Shown in pieces: positions 41,353-50,828 of a stretch of DNA of 64,000 bases. The notes under the pieces were generated by a model. It was not told where the DNA came from. It worked only from the letters and a program-made list of their open reading frames with translations, and did no database searches. How positions within the stretch are numbered: the first letter of the stretch is position 1; the number at the start of each line of letters is the position of its first letter. A program made the position numbers and the translations under genes. The DNA is from Sphingomonas bacterium (GTDB lineage Bacteria; Pseudomonadota; Alphaproteobacteria; Sphingomonadales; Sphingomonadaceae): NCBI RefSeq assembly GCF_028289855.1, contig NZ_JAQGKZ010000058.1, forward strand, positions 1-64,000, in the 5' to 3' direction.

Positions 41353-42162
41353 TCAAGCGGCGGTATCGTCGTCTTGCCCGATCGAGTTATCGCCGAGCTT
41401 GTAGCGGGGAAAGGTATTGCGAATGAACGACTTGAGCGTCGGATAGCCAAACCATACCCGCTTACTATTTTTGCCCACGCCCGTACGCTCGACGAACCCC
41501 TTCTTATAATCGACAAGTCGATTGCCGAGTTCGCCGAGCGGCTTGGTGCCGCCCTCTACATAGCCACGCACAACCAGGTCGATGGATTTGACCGTGTCGT
41601 CGTCGATTTCGATATGGCCGTCGCCGGGCGCCCGATCCGCTGCCGCGACATCCGGAGGCGCTTCGCCAGCCTGGCGAACGGCGTCGAGCTTGGCGCCGAT
41701 CCCGGTGAGATCGTCGTCGGCGGACAGCGATCTGTGCCGGATGTCCAGATCGGGAATGACGACCGATCCGGCAAAAACCGAAAAGTTGTAGACCGAAACG
41801 TCTTCGCCTTTGTAGCGGATCAGGCCGTCCTTGACGCCGCCATATTTGCGGTACGTGTCGTTGGAGAGGATCGGCCAGCCGTTCGCCAGCGCCGTTTCGA
41901 GCAGGAAAAGATCGGCCTCCTCACCGCTTGGCGCGATCTGGAAATATTCGCTGGTCCGTTTGGTCAGGCCGACGAAATCGGTCCGGGCCTGCGATTTTTC
42001 GTCGGTCCTGTAGCGAAAGGACGCGTCGAAGATCGTATAGGGCAAGGCCCGATGGGCGAGCAGGGCGTTCACGACCCGCGCCAAGCCGGCGAGCGCGGTC
42101 AACTTTCCCGAGCCGGCCCCGTACAAGCTGATATTGGACCCGTCGATCAAGACGCTACGCAT
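41353..42162 (-). CDS. NYN/PIN-like domain protein, putative ribonuclease
   Basis: MRSVLIDGSNISLYG, ADLFLLETALANGWPILSNDTYRKY acidic-residue pattern; novel-looking C-terminal region. Confidence 0.7.
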   Translation of the reverse strand: MRSVLIDGSNISLYGAGSGKLTALAGLARVVNALLAHRALPYTIFDASFRYRTDEKSQARTDFVGLTKRTSEYFQIAPSGEEADLFLLETALANGWPILSNDTYRKYGGVKDGLIRYKGEDVSVYNFSVFAGSVVIPDLDIRHRSLSADDDLTGIGAKLDAVRQAGEAPPDVAAADRAPGDGHIEIDDDTVKSIDLVVRGYVEGGTKPLGELGNRLVDYKKGFVERTGVGKNSKRVWFGYPTLKSFIRNTFPRYKLGDNSIGQDDDTAA

Positions 42163-42251
42163 GCGGCACTCCCATTCGATCAGCTTAGTGCGCCCGTATC
42201 GGGAGGCAAGATCGACCAAGTCCAGATCAGGGGTAACGGACTCGTTCGCGA

Positions 42252-43973
42252 TCAGGTCGCGCGCTTCAAGGCCCAGCCGATCGTTTCGCCGCCCGCCGTC
42301 GCTTCGCCACTGACGACGATCTGCTGAGTCGAGACCGGACGCCCGTCGGGGTCGATCCACAGGCTTTCCTCGATCGCCAGCACGCCGCCGCGGCAACGGA
42401 ATTGCCACAGCTTTCCCGACGGCAAACGGAGAAGTGCCGCCATGCCGTCGGCGGTCGGCGCGGCTTCGACGCCAGCGCCCAAATGGAAGCGGATCGCGAA
42501 GATGGCTGCGGCGCTTTTGCGGCGCTTGCCGGCGGGCAACAGCATATCGTCGCCGCGCAACTCGCGGCCATCGGCCGCGAGCAGCAACTGGCGGCGGTGG
42601 AGGAAGCCGAAGCGGCGGGCATAGCCGTCATGGCTCGCCTCGATCCGGCTGCCCGTGGCGCTTTCCTGCCGCGCCTGCTCGACCTCGGCGACGCCGCGGC
42701 CGAGCGTGCCGTCGGGATGGATCGCGGTCGAATTGCTGTCGCCGACGATCAGCGTCGAATGCGCGGCGGTGGTGCGAAGGCCATCCGCAAGCGCTTGCGG
42801 GATCTGTGCGATCGCCGCGCGCGCGCCACCGCAATTGACCACCAGCCGTTCCGCCCCGTCGGACATCTCGAACGCCAGTGTGGAAGCGCAGCCGCCCGCG
42901 GCCAGCCGCGCGATCGGCGGCGGCGCGGCGTCCACGATTACCACCGCGTCGCCCTGTGCGAGCCGCTGATACCCCCAGTCGCGCGCCTGGCGCAGCGGGC
43001 GCGCGCGCACGCCGGTCGCAGCGACGATCTCGTCGATCCGTTCGGGGCGAACCGGGCCCCCACCCTGCCAGCTCGACAGGCCGTGATCGGCATGACAGAC
43101 GCCCTGCAGCGCCGGCACCATCCGCCCCAGCGCTGCCGACAGCGCGGCGGGCGGGGCAAGGCGGCGGGCAGTGTACACCTCGCGCAGCATCGTCAGCAGC
43201 ATGATGATGTCGAGCTGAACCAATGGCGCGCGTGCGGCGACCCCGCCATCTTCGTGCACCGCTTGCTCGATCGCCCGGGTCAGACCGTCCTCGCCGATCT
43301 GGCGGCGCGGATCGCCGCCGGGGATCAGCAGCCCCGCCGCGATCACCCCGCACCACGCGGCGATCCGCGCCACCCCGGCGGGCGCCTTGTCGGCAGCACG
43401 GTCGAGATGCCGCGCCCCGCGCGCCAGCGTGTTGAGGACGAGGCTGCGATAGACAAGGTCGCTCGACGACAGGATCAGCGGGGCGTGCGCGGTCCAGTGC
43501 AGGATGCGGCGCCCCCACAGCTCGGCGCCCCAGGCGGGCTCGCTGACCTTTTCGGCGTGAACCGCGAGCCACGCGCGCATCAGCGCCTCGGCGATTGGCG
43601 CACCGATCGCGCGCGGCGCGACGGTCGACAGGTCGCGCAGCCAGGCGAAGCTGTGGAGATGCTCGCCGAACGGCGGCTTCCAATTGGGTTTCGCGAAGTC
43701 GAGATCGGCGAACGCGATGCTTTCGCCGCGAAACGCCATCCGTTCATCGAGCAAGGCATTGCCCCGGCGCGGGTCGCCGGCGAACGGATCTTCGGGCACC
43801 GCGATCAGCTTCAATGGATGCCGCCCGCGCAGGCGCAGCGCGTGGAACGGGGTGCGCCAGGCCAACCGGCGGAAGCGTTCGGACACGCGCTCGGCGAGCG
43901 ACAGCCCGCCGCTGCCGCCGTGGCGGATCAGCCGCTTGCCTTCCTCGATTTCGTCGGGCGTGTCGTCGCTCAC
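42252..43973 (-). CDS. Heparinase II/III family protein
   Basis: HSFAWLRDLS, LPQAL...AHSTLIVGDSNSTAI, RIEASHDGYARRFGFLHRRQLLLAADG. Confidence 0.88.
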   Translation of the reverse strand: MSDDTPDEIEEGKRLIRHGGSGGLSLAERVSERFRRLAWRTPFHALRLRGRHPLKLIAVPEDPFAGDPRRGNALLDERMAFRGESIAFADLDFAKPNWKPPFGEHLHSFAWLRDLSTVAPRAIGAPIAEALMRAWLAVHAEKVSEPAWGAELWGRRILHWTAHAPLILSSSDLVYRSLVLNTLARGARHLDRAADKAPAGVARIAAWCGVIAAGLLIPGGDPRRQIGEDGLTRAIEQAVHEDGGVAARAPLVQLDIIMLLTMLREVYTARRLAPPAALSAALGRMVPALQGVCHADHGLSSWQGGGPVRPERIDEIVAATGVRARPLRQARDWGYQRLAQGDAVVIVDAAPPPIARLAAGGCASTLAFEMSDGAERLVVNCGGARAAIAQIPQALADGLRTTAAHSTLIVGDSNSTAIHPDGTLGRGVAEVEQARQESATGSRIEASHDGYARRFGFLHRRQLLLAADGRELRGDDMLLPAGKRRKSAAAIFAIRFHLGAGVEAAPTADGMAALLRLPSGKLWQFRCRGGVLAIEESLWIDPDGRPVSTQQIVVSGEATAGGETIGWALKRAT

Positions 43974-44632
43974 CCGCCCCTCAGCGCGGCGATGTTGGCG
44001 GCGTAGGCGGACGGGCCGCCCTTGAAGGTCGCGGTGCCGGCGACCAACGCATCCGCGCCCGCGGCGATCGCGCGCGGCGCGGTGTCGCGGTCGATCCCGC
44101 CATCGACTTCGAGATCGACCGTCAGGCCTTGCTTGTCGATCATCGAGCGCACCGATTCGATCTTGCGCAGCGAGGACTCGATGAAGCTCTGGCCGCCGAA
44201 CCCAGGGTTGACGCTCATGATCAGCACCAGATCGACCTCTTCGAGCAGATAGTCGAGCGCCTTGGCCGGAGTCTGCGGCGTCAGCACCGCCCCGGCGCGC
44301 TTGCCGAGCGAGCGGATGTGGCGGAGGCTGCGATGCGTGTGCGGGCCGGCCTCGACATGGATCGAAATGGTGTCGGCGCCTGCTTCGGCGAACTGGTCGA
44401 GAAAATCATCGACCGGCGCGATCATCAGGTGAACGTCGAGCGGCTTGTCGGTGTGCGGGCGGATCGCCTTCACCACGGCGGGGCCGATCGTGATGTTGGG
44501 GACGAAATGGCCGTCCATCACGTCGACATGGATCCAGTCGGCGCCCGCCGCGTCGATCGCGCGGACTTCCTCGCCCAATTTGGCGAAATCGGCGCTGAGG
44601 ATCGAGGGGGCGATGCGGACCGGGTTGGGCAT
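43970..44632 (-). CDS. rpe: Ribulose-phosphate 3-epimerase
   Basis: IAPSILSADFAKLGEEV, WIHVDVMDGHFVPNITIG, VNPGFGGQSFI, EVDGGID. Confidence 0.97.
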   Translation of the reverse strand: MPNPVRIAPSILSADFAKLGEEVRAIDAAGADWIHVDVMDGHFVPNITIGPAVVKAIRPHTDKPLDVHLMIAPVDDFLDQFAEAGADTISIHVEAGPHTHRSLRHIRSLGKRAGAVLTPQTPAKALDYLLEEVDLVLIMSVNPGFGGQSFIESSLRKIESVRSMIDKQGLTVDLEVDGGIDRDTAPRAIAAGADALVAGTATFKGGPSAYAANIAALRGG

Positions 44633-44641
44633 GGTGGTTTG

Positions 44642-45904
44642 TTAGCCAGCCCGCGCGAATCGGGCAATGAAGAAGCCGTCGCAGCCGCCTTCCGCCTCAA
44701 GCGCGCCGGGCAGGATGCGGACCCAGCCCTTGGCTGTCGGCGCGATGGCGGCGGGAAGCTCGTCGGCGCGGACCGGATCCACAGCGAAATCCTTGTTGGC
44801 CGACAGGAAGGCTTCGGCCTGATCTTCACCCTCGGCGCGTTCGAGCGAGCAAGTGGCATAAACCAGCTTGCCGCCCTTCTTGAGCCAGCCCGCTGCGTGC
44901 GCGAGCAAATGACGCTGAAGATCGGTCATCTGCTCGATCGAGGCGGAATGGATGCGGTGGATGACGTCGGGGTGACGGCGGAAGATACCCGTCGCGCTGC
45001 ACGGTGCGTCGAGCAGGACGGCATCGACCGGCGCGGCCGGACTCCATTTGGTCGCGTCTTCCGCGATTATGTCCGCCGACAAATGCGTGCGGTCGAGATT
45101 GGCGCGAAGTCGCGCAAGACGACTTTCGGCGATATCGATCGCGATGACGTCCCAGCCAGCGGCGGCGAGCTGCATCGTCTTGCCACCGGGCGCGGCGCAA
45201 GCGTCGATCGCGGTGCCGGCGCCGGCGCCCAGCAGTCGCGCGGGAATCGACGCGGCGATGTCCTGCACCCACCACGCGCCCTCGCCGTAGCCGGGGAGTT
45301 CGGGGATCGCGGTGCCGCGCGGCAAGCGGCGGTGGCCGGGGAGCAGTTGCTGTCCCTCCGGGCCCTGCGCGCCGCGCAACGTCAGGTCGAGCGGCGGCGG
45401 GGTCGCCATCGCGCGCCGCGCCGCATCGACCATGTCGGCGCCCCATTGCTCGGCCCAGCGGCCGGCGGTGTCGGCGGGCAGCGCGGGCGGATCGGGCAAG
45501 GTCACGCCGCGCCGGCTGAGCGTGCCGAACACGCCATGAACCAGCTTGCGCGGGCCGCCGTCGACCAGCGGCAGCACGGTGGCGATCGCGGCATGGCTCG
45601 GCGTGCCGAGCGCGAGCATTTGCGCGAGCGCGATACGCAACACGAAACGGGCCTTGGCGTCATGCGGCAACGGACGCTGCGTCGCCGAATCGATCAGCGC
45701 GTCGATATCGGGGAGATGCCGCAGCACTTCGGCGGCGATCGCCCGCGCCAGCGCGCGGTCGTTATCGGCGCGAATACTGGCGAGCGCGCGGCCGCCGGCC
45801 TGTTCGAGCGTTTCGCCCCGCCGCAGCACCGCGTCGAGCAGCCGTAGCGCCGCCTGGCGCGCGGCGACGCCGGGCGGGAGCCCGCCAGCGTGGGGCTGGT
45901 TCAT
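44642..45904 (-). CDS. rsmB: 16S rRNA (cytosine(967)-C(5))-methyltransferase
   Basis: IDACAAPGGKTMQLAA, LLDAPCSATGIFRRHPDV, YATCSLERAEGEDQ. Confidence 0.92.
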   Translation of the reverse strand: MNQPHAGGLPPGVAARQAALRLLDAVLRRGETLEQAGGRALASIRADNDRALARAIAAEVLRHLPDIDALIDSATQRPLPHDAKARFVLRIALAQMLALGTPSHAAIATVLPLVDGGPRKLVHGVFGTLSRRGVTLPDPPALPADTAGRWAEQWGADMVDAARRAMATPPPLDLTLRGAQGPEGQQLLPGHRRLPRGTAIPELPGYGEGAWWVQDIAASIPARLLGAGAGTAIDACAAPGGKTMQLAAAGWDVIAIDIAESRLARLRANLDRTHLSADIIAEDATKWSPAAPVDAVLLDAPCSATGIFRRHPDVIHRIHSASIEQMTDLQRHLLAHAAGWLKKGGKLVYATCSLERAEGEDQAEAFLSANKDFAVDPVRADELPAAIAPTAKGWVRILPGALEAEGGCDGFFIARFARAG

Positions 45905-45982
45905 GCTTGAAGACCGGTCATCACCGGCCCATCTGGACGGTTGTGACGCGCATCGCAATTGCGCGCTGCTTTCGGAGGAACG

Positions 45983-46141
45983 ATGCCCCGCCCGCCGCAC
46001 GTCAAACCGCCCGCTTATCTGACCCCCAGCCCCCCTGTGCCTAAGCCCGAAAAGGCCGAGACGCCAAAGGACGACCCGCTCGGCCAGGATCCGACGCGCT
46101 ACGGCGACTGGACGCTCAAGGGCATCGCGGTCGATTTCTAA
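45983..46141 (+). CDS. DUF1674 / succinate dehydrogenase assembly factor 4-like protein
   Basis: DPTRYGDWTLKGIAVDF C-terminal signature. Confidence 0.88.
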   Translation: MPRPPHVKPPAYLTPSPPVPKPEKAETPKDDPLGQDPTRYGDWTLKGIAVDF

Positions 46142-46900
46142 CTACAACAACATACCCTGAAGATTGGGTCGCCCGACCGCCCCGCCGCCGCGCCGGCGGG
46201 CGACCTCGGTCTCTGCGGTGAATCGTACATCGGGATCGCGGTCGGTCAGGAATCCGGTCAGGCTGGCTACCGAAATCTCGGTCCAGTCCTTGCCGCGGTC
46301 GGGCCCCCAGCGGACGCGCGGCAATAGCCCGGGCTGGTTCGACCATTCGAGCAATTGCGCGACCAACGCTTCGTTGAGCATGTCGCGCAGGTGGAACGCC
46401 GTCACATAGGCATCGGGAAACGCGCGGTGCGCGGGCAGCCCGCGCTCGTGGTCGATCCCCTCGGGCTTGCGCCAGTAGCGCAGCACCTGGTTCGAAAAGC
46501 TCGGGCTGTCGGGCCACAGCCGCATCGCGCACTTCCACGTGCAGATCCAATCGGCGCCGTGAGTCATATTGGGGGTACAGAACTTCATCTCGAAATCGGC
46601 GCGGTGCGCGGCGAGCGCGAGGCGGCGCGGATAGGGGTCGAGCACCGGCCGCGCGGCGTCGAACCATAAGGGCGCGTCGGCGACTTGCTCATCGAGTATA
46701 TGATGGATCGCTTGGGTGACGGGGGGAATCGGCCGGCCAGGATTTATCAGCCGGCTGCCACCCTCGCCGTGCAATTCCCAGCGCCCGTCCTTGCCGAGCG
46801 CGACGTCCTGCCAGCCCACCTCGCACACCCCATGCGTGCCCGGGGTTTCGCCGGTGGTTTCGAGGTCGATAACGCGGATGATCGAGGGCGTGGATGCCAT
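46142..46900 (-). CDS. 3'-5' exonuclease (RNase T/DnaQ-like)
   Basis: IIRVIDLETTGETPGTHGVCEVG, AAHRADFEMKFC, AHRAFPDAYVT DEDD motifs. Confidence 0.85.
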   Translation of the reverse strand: MASTPSIIRVIDLETTGETPGTHGVCEVGWQDVALGKDGRWELHGEGGSRLINPGRPIPPVTQAIHHILDEQVADAPLWFDAARPVLDPYPRRLALAAHRADFEMKFCTPNMTHGADWICTWKCAMRLWPDSPSFSNQVLRYWRKPEGIDHERGLPAHRAFPDAYVTAFHLRDMLNEALVAQLLEWSNQPGLLPRVRWGPDRGKDWTEISVASLTGFLTDRDPDVRFTAETEVARRRGGGAVGRPNLQGMLL

Positions 46901-46938
46901 GACGATAAGATGGGCGCTCGGTCGCCGAAAAGCGACTC

Positions 46939-48321
46939 CTAGTGCCCCGCTTGCGGTCCGCGCTCCAGCCCGCTCGCCGCGAGCTGCGCATCGATCTGCG
47001 CGAGCAGGCGGTCGAGCGCGGGCTGGTCCGTGGCCTCGGCGCGCGCGACCAGCACGTCCTGCGTGTTCGACGCGCGGAGCAGCCACCAGCCATCGGGCGT
47101 GGTCACGCGCGCACCGTCGGTGCGGTTGACGTCGGCGCCTTCGGTCTCGAGCCGGTCGAGCACTTCGTCGACCACCGCGAACTTGCGCGCCTCGTCGACC
47201 TGGAAGCGCATCTCGGGCGTGTTGACCATCGCCGGCATCGCGCTTCTGATCTCGGTCATCGACTTGCCGATCATGTGGACCGCGCGGATCAGCCGGACCG
47301 CGGCATATTGCGCGTCGTCGAAGCCGTAGAATTCGTGCGCGAAAAAGATGTGGCCCGACATTTCGCCCGCGAGCGGCGACCCCGTTTCCTTCATCTTGGT
47401 CTTGATCAGGCTGTGCCCGGTCTTCCACATCAGCGGCGTGCCGCCGAGTTCGGCGATTCGGTCGTACAGCGCCTGGCTCGCCTTGACGTCGGCGATGATC
47501 GTCGCGCCGGGCAGTTCGCGCAGAACAGGTTCGGCCAGAATGGACAGAAGCTGATCGCCCCAGATCACCCTTCCCTCACCGTCGATCGCGCCGATGCGGT
47601 CGCCGTCGCCATCGAAAGCTACACCGAAATCGAGCTTCTTCTCGGCGACCAGCGCCTTGAGATGCGCCAGGTTCTTTTCCTCGGTCGGATCGGGATGATG
47701 GTTGGGAAAATTGCCGTCCACATCGGTGAACAGCAGATGATGCTCACCCGGCAGCAACTTGGTCAGCTTCTCGATCACCGGGCCGGCGGCGCCATTGCCT
47801 GCGTCCCACCCTATACGGTAGGCGCCGCCGGCATAACCCGCCATCAGCCGCCCGACATAGTCATCGACGATATCGACGTCGCTGGCGGTGCCGTCGCCTT
47901 CCTCCCAGTCGCCGTCCGCCGCCATGTGGCCGAGCTTCTGGATGTCCTCGCCGAAAAACGGGCGGTGCTGCAGGACCATCTTGAAGCCGTTATACTCGGC
48001 GGGGTTATGGCTGCCGGTTATCTGGATGCCGCCATCCACCTCCAGCTCGGCCTCGGCATAATATAGCTGCGGGGTCGGGCCCATGCCCGTGCGCACGACA
48101 TCGACGCCCGAAGCGAGCAGCCCTTCGACCAGCGCGACTTCCATATCGGGCGACGAGGTGCGCCCGTCGCGCCCGACCGCGACTCGCGTGCCGCCGGCGC
48201 GGCGCACGACGGTGGCGAAGCCGCGGCCGATCGCGCGCGCGTCGTCAACGGAGAGGGTTTTGCCGACGATCCCGCGGATGTCGTATTCGCGAAGCGAGCT
48301 GGGGTCGAAACGATGGGTCAT
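46939..48321 (-). CDS. Phosphomannomutase/phosphoglucomutase
   Basis: [45 protein letters not shown]. Confidence 0.95.
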   Translation of the reverse strand: MTHRFDPSSLREYDIRGIVGKTLSVDDARAIGRGFATVVRRAGGTRVAVGRDGRTSSPDMEVALVEGLLASGVDVVRTGMGPTPQLYYAEAELEVDGGIQITGSHNPAEYNGFKMVLQHRPFFGEDIQKLGHMAADGDWEEGDGTASDVDIVDDYVGRLMAGYAGGAYRIGWDAGNGAAGPVIEKLTKLLPGEHHLLFTDVDGNFPNHHPDPTEEKNLAHLKALVAEKKLDFGVAFDGDGDRIGAIDGEGRVIWGDQLLSILAEPVLRELPGATIIADVKASQALYDRIAELGGTPLMWKTGHSLIKTKMKETGSPLAGEMSGHIFFAHEFYGFDDAQYAAVRLIRAVHMIGKSMTEIRSAMPAMVNTPEMRFQVDEARKFAVVDEVLDRLETEGADVNRTDGARVTTPDGWWLLRASNTQDVLVARAEATDQPALDRLLAQIDAQLAASGLERGPQAGH

Positions 48322-48353
48322 GCGGCGTCCAATCGGCGAGCCGCGCGAAAAGT

Positions 48354-48656
48354 TCAATCCTGACGCTTCAACAGCGTATCGCGCGCGGCGTTGACGCGTT
48401 GCGCCAGGTCGGACGAGCCGCCATGGTCGGGGTGCACCGCGAGGAGCAGGCGGCGGTGGGCGGCACGGATGTCGGCGTCGCTGGCGCGCGCATCGAGCCC
48501 GAGCAATGTCAGCGCGGCGAGCTGGTCGGCGGGTTGCGGTACGGGCGGCGGCGGGCCTTGCGGGCGCTTGCCGGACGTGTGCACCTTTTTCGGTCCCTGC
48601 CACAGCCACCAGCCGGTAATGGCGACCGCCAGCGCGAGAAGCAGCTTGAACGTCAC
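48354..48656 (-). CDS. DnaJ-domain membrane protein (GTG start)
   Basis: N-terminal [52 protein letters not shown] domain (HPD). Confidence 0.85.
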   Translation of the reverse strand: MTFKLLLALAVAITGWWLWQGPKKVHTSGKRPQGPPPPVPQPADQLAALTLLGLDARASDADIRAAHRRLLLAVHPDHGGSSDLAQRVNAARDTLLKRQD

Positions 48657-49444
48657 GCGAAGAGCGGCAGGACCGGCTCGGGTAGCGCGAGCGCGGCCAT
48701 CATCTCGCGCAGTTCCTGGCGCGCGGCGACGTGGCTGAGGCCCATCTCGCCGAATTCGCGGCTGTCGATCATCGTCAGCCCCTTGGGGAACAGCTCGCGA
48801 TAGATCACGCGCTCGCCAAGGCCCGGGATGACGCGAAACCCGACGCGTTTCGCCAGCTGGTCGAGCGCGTCCGATACGCGGCGCATGTTGCGCGCCTCGA
48901 TATGCTGGAGCCGATTGCGGAGGACGACCCAGTCGATCGTCACACCGTCCGATTTGGCGCGGGCTTTGCGCGCGTCCCAGATCAACTCGGCGTAGAAGCT
49001 CGGTCGCGTGACCTTGAAGCTGTCGGGATCGACTTGGCCGATCAGGTCGAAATCGACGAAGCTGTCGTTCATCGGCGTGACCAAGGTATCGGCGCGTGCC
49101 GCCGCCATCCGCCCGAACCGGTCGTCGCGACCGGGGGTGTCGATCACCAGGAAATCGACATCCTTGTCGAGTTCGTCGAACACCTCGCCGAACCGCGCCA
49201 GGCTCTCGCCATCGTGCGCGGCGAATTTGGGGGTGGGCAGCTCGCGCCCGGTACGCTTTTCGGTCGCCAGGCGATTTTCGAAGTATCGCGTCATCGTGCG
49301 CTGGCGATGATCGAGATCGAACGCGGCGACGCGCGCGCCACGCGCCTGCAGCGCGATCGCGACATGGACCGCGGTGGTCGACTTGCCGGTGCCGCCCTTT
49401 TCGTTGGCGAAAACGATCGTGTGTGTCTTGCGGCCGTTCGCCAC
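48653..49444 (-). CDS. mipZ: Division plane positioning ATPase MipZ
   Basis: [50 protein letters not shown]. Confidence 0.93.
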   Translation of the reverse strand: MANGRKTHTIVFANEKGGTGKSTTAVHVAIALQARGARVAAFDLDHRQRTMTRYFENRLATEKRTGRELPTPKFAAHDGESLARFGEVFDELDKDVDFLVIDTPGRDDRFGRMAAARADTLVTPMNDSFVDFDLIGQVDPDSFKVTRPSFYAELIWDARKARAKSDGVTIDWVVLRNRLQHIEARNMRRVSDALDQLAKRVGFRVIPGLGERVIYRELFPKGLTMIDSREFGEMGLSHVAARQELREMMAALALPEPVLPLFA

Positions 49445-49520
49445 GGATGTTGGACCTTATTGCCTGAACCGACCCCCGCCCGTTACAGGCTTGGCCTCCT
49501 CTACCGAAGGGTCTTTCGTC

Positions 49521-50354
49521 GTGCAAACCATGCATCGCCTGCCCGATTTGAGACGGTCGGTCGCTGACTTGCGGGCCGGCGGAGCGTGCGTGGCGCTGGT
49601 GCCGACGATGGGGGCACTCCATGCGGGGCATATGGCGCTGGTCGATGCAGCCAAGGCAACGGGCGCAAAGGTGGTCGCGTCGATCTTCGTCAACCCCAAG
49701 CAGTTCGGCCCTAACGAGGATTTGGCGCGCTATCCGCGACCCGCCGCGGCCGACAGCGCGTTGCTGACCGCGCACGGCTGCGATCTGGTATGGATGCCGG
49801 GGTTGGACGATATGTACCCGGCGGGGTTCGCCACCAACGTGTCGGTGTCGGGGGTCAGCGACGGCCAGGACGGTGCGGCGCGGCCGGGCCATTTCGACGG
49901 GGTCGCGACGGTGGTGGCGAAGCTGTTCAATCAAGTCCGGCCCGACGCGGCGTTCTTTGGCGAAAAGGATTTCCAGCAGCTCGCGGTGATCCGGCGGATG
50001 GTCGCCGATCTCGACTTCGGGTTGGAGATCGTCGGCGTGCCAACTGTGCGCGAGGCGGACGGTTTGGCGCTGTCGTCGCGCAATGCGTATCTTTCCGCTG
50101 ACGAGCGCGTGCGCGCGGTGGCGCTGCCGCGCGCGCTCGCAGAGGCAAAGCGGGCGATCGAGGCCGGAGAGGAAGGCGCGATCGCCGCCGCCATGACGTC
50201 GCTGGCCGAGGCCGGGTTCGTCACCGACTATGTCGAACTGGTGGATGCCGCGACACTTGGGGGCCCCGTGCCGGGCCAAGCACGCCGCCTGCTCGCCGCC
50301 GCCCGGATCGGGAGCACGCGGCTGATCGACAACCTTGCGATAAAACACGGTTAA
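49521..50354 (+). CDS. panC: Pantoate--beta-alanine ligase
   Basis: LVPTMGALHAGHMALVDAA, FVNPKQFGPNEDLARYPR, FFGEKDFQQLAVI. Confidence 0.96.
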   Translation: MQTMHRLPDLRRSVADLRAGGACVALVPTMGALHAGHMALVDAAKATGAKVVASIFVNPKQFGPNEDLARYPRPAAADSALLTAHGCDLVWMPGLDDMYPAGFATNVSVSGVSDGQDGAARPGHFDGVATVVAKLFNQVRPDAAFFGEKDFQQLAVIRRMVADLDFGLEIVGVPTVREADGLALSSRNAYLSADERVRAVALPRALAEAKRAIEAGEEGAIAAAMTSLAEAGFVTDYVELVDAATLGGPVPGQARRLLAAARIGSTRLIDNLAIKHG

Positions 50355-50360
50355 ATCGCG

Positions 50361-50376
50361 TTAACCATTTGTTGAC
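50361..50376 (+). promoter_or_regulatory. Candidate CtrA-type site
   Basis: TTAACCATTTGTTGAC = TTAA-N7-TTGAC, one mismatch to TTAA-N7-TTAAC, upstream of the SEL1-like gene. Confidence 0.35.
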
Positions 50377-50425
50377 CCCTGTCGCCCCACTCTGACCCCA
50401 GCCAAGGGAATAAAGGGGTGGCACG

Positions 50426-50722
50426 ATGGGCAGCAGCCTGAAGAATGCGCAGTTTCTGATCGAGAGCCGATTGCGCGATGCGATGCGCGGCGATCCGGAC
50501 GCTTATTACGAGCTCGGCGTGGTCTATTCGACCGGCACGTCGGGGGCGGACATCGACCTGATCGAAGCACACAAATGGTTCAACCTGGCGGCGGTTCGCG
50601 GCCACGAAGCCGCGCAATATTGCCGCGCCGAGGTCGCCGACGAAATGACCGCGCGCGAAATCGCGACCGCGCAGGCGGCGGCCCGGGCGTTCCTCAACGA
50701 GACGGCGCGCCGCGCTGCGTAA
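50426..50722 (+). CDS. SEL1-like repeat protein
   Basis: DAYYELGVVYSTGTSGADIDLIEAHKWFNLAAVRGHEAAQ. Confidence 0.85.
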   Translation: MGSSLKNAQFLIESRLRDAMRGDPDAYYELGVVYSTGTSGADIDLIEAHKWFNLAAVRGHEAAQYCRAEVADEMTAREIATAQAAARAFLNETARRAA

Positions 50723-50731
50723 TCCCCAACC

Positions 50732-50827
50732 CGTCATGCTGAACTCGTTTCAGCATCCATGCGAACCACCGGCGTCATGCTAGCGGATGCGGCTGCGCAT
50801 GGACCCTGAAACAAGTTCAGGGTGACG
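50732..50827. repeat. Head-to-head pair of REP-like hairpins
   Basis: 50732-50761 CGTCATGCTGAACTCGTTTCAGCATCCATG and rc of 50798-50827 CGTCACCCTGAACTTGTTTCAGGGTCCATG; stem bases covary. Confidence 0.88.
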
Positions 50828-50828
50828 C

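Noticed and set aside
42402-44006. 534-aa ORF antisense to the heparinase gene
   Set aside because: Antisense shadow frame without recognisable motifs.
43595-45847. 750-aa ORF antisense to heparinase, rpe and rsmB
   Set aside because: Spans three convincing genes on the opposite strand; composition is typical of antisense GC-rich frames.
48354-50348. 664-aa minus-strand ORF across mipZ and panC
   Set aside because: Only the last ~100 codons (DnaJ-domain gene) are real; the rest overlaps mipZ in another frame and panC antisense.
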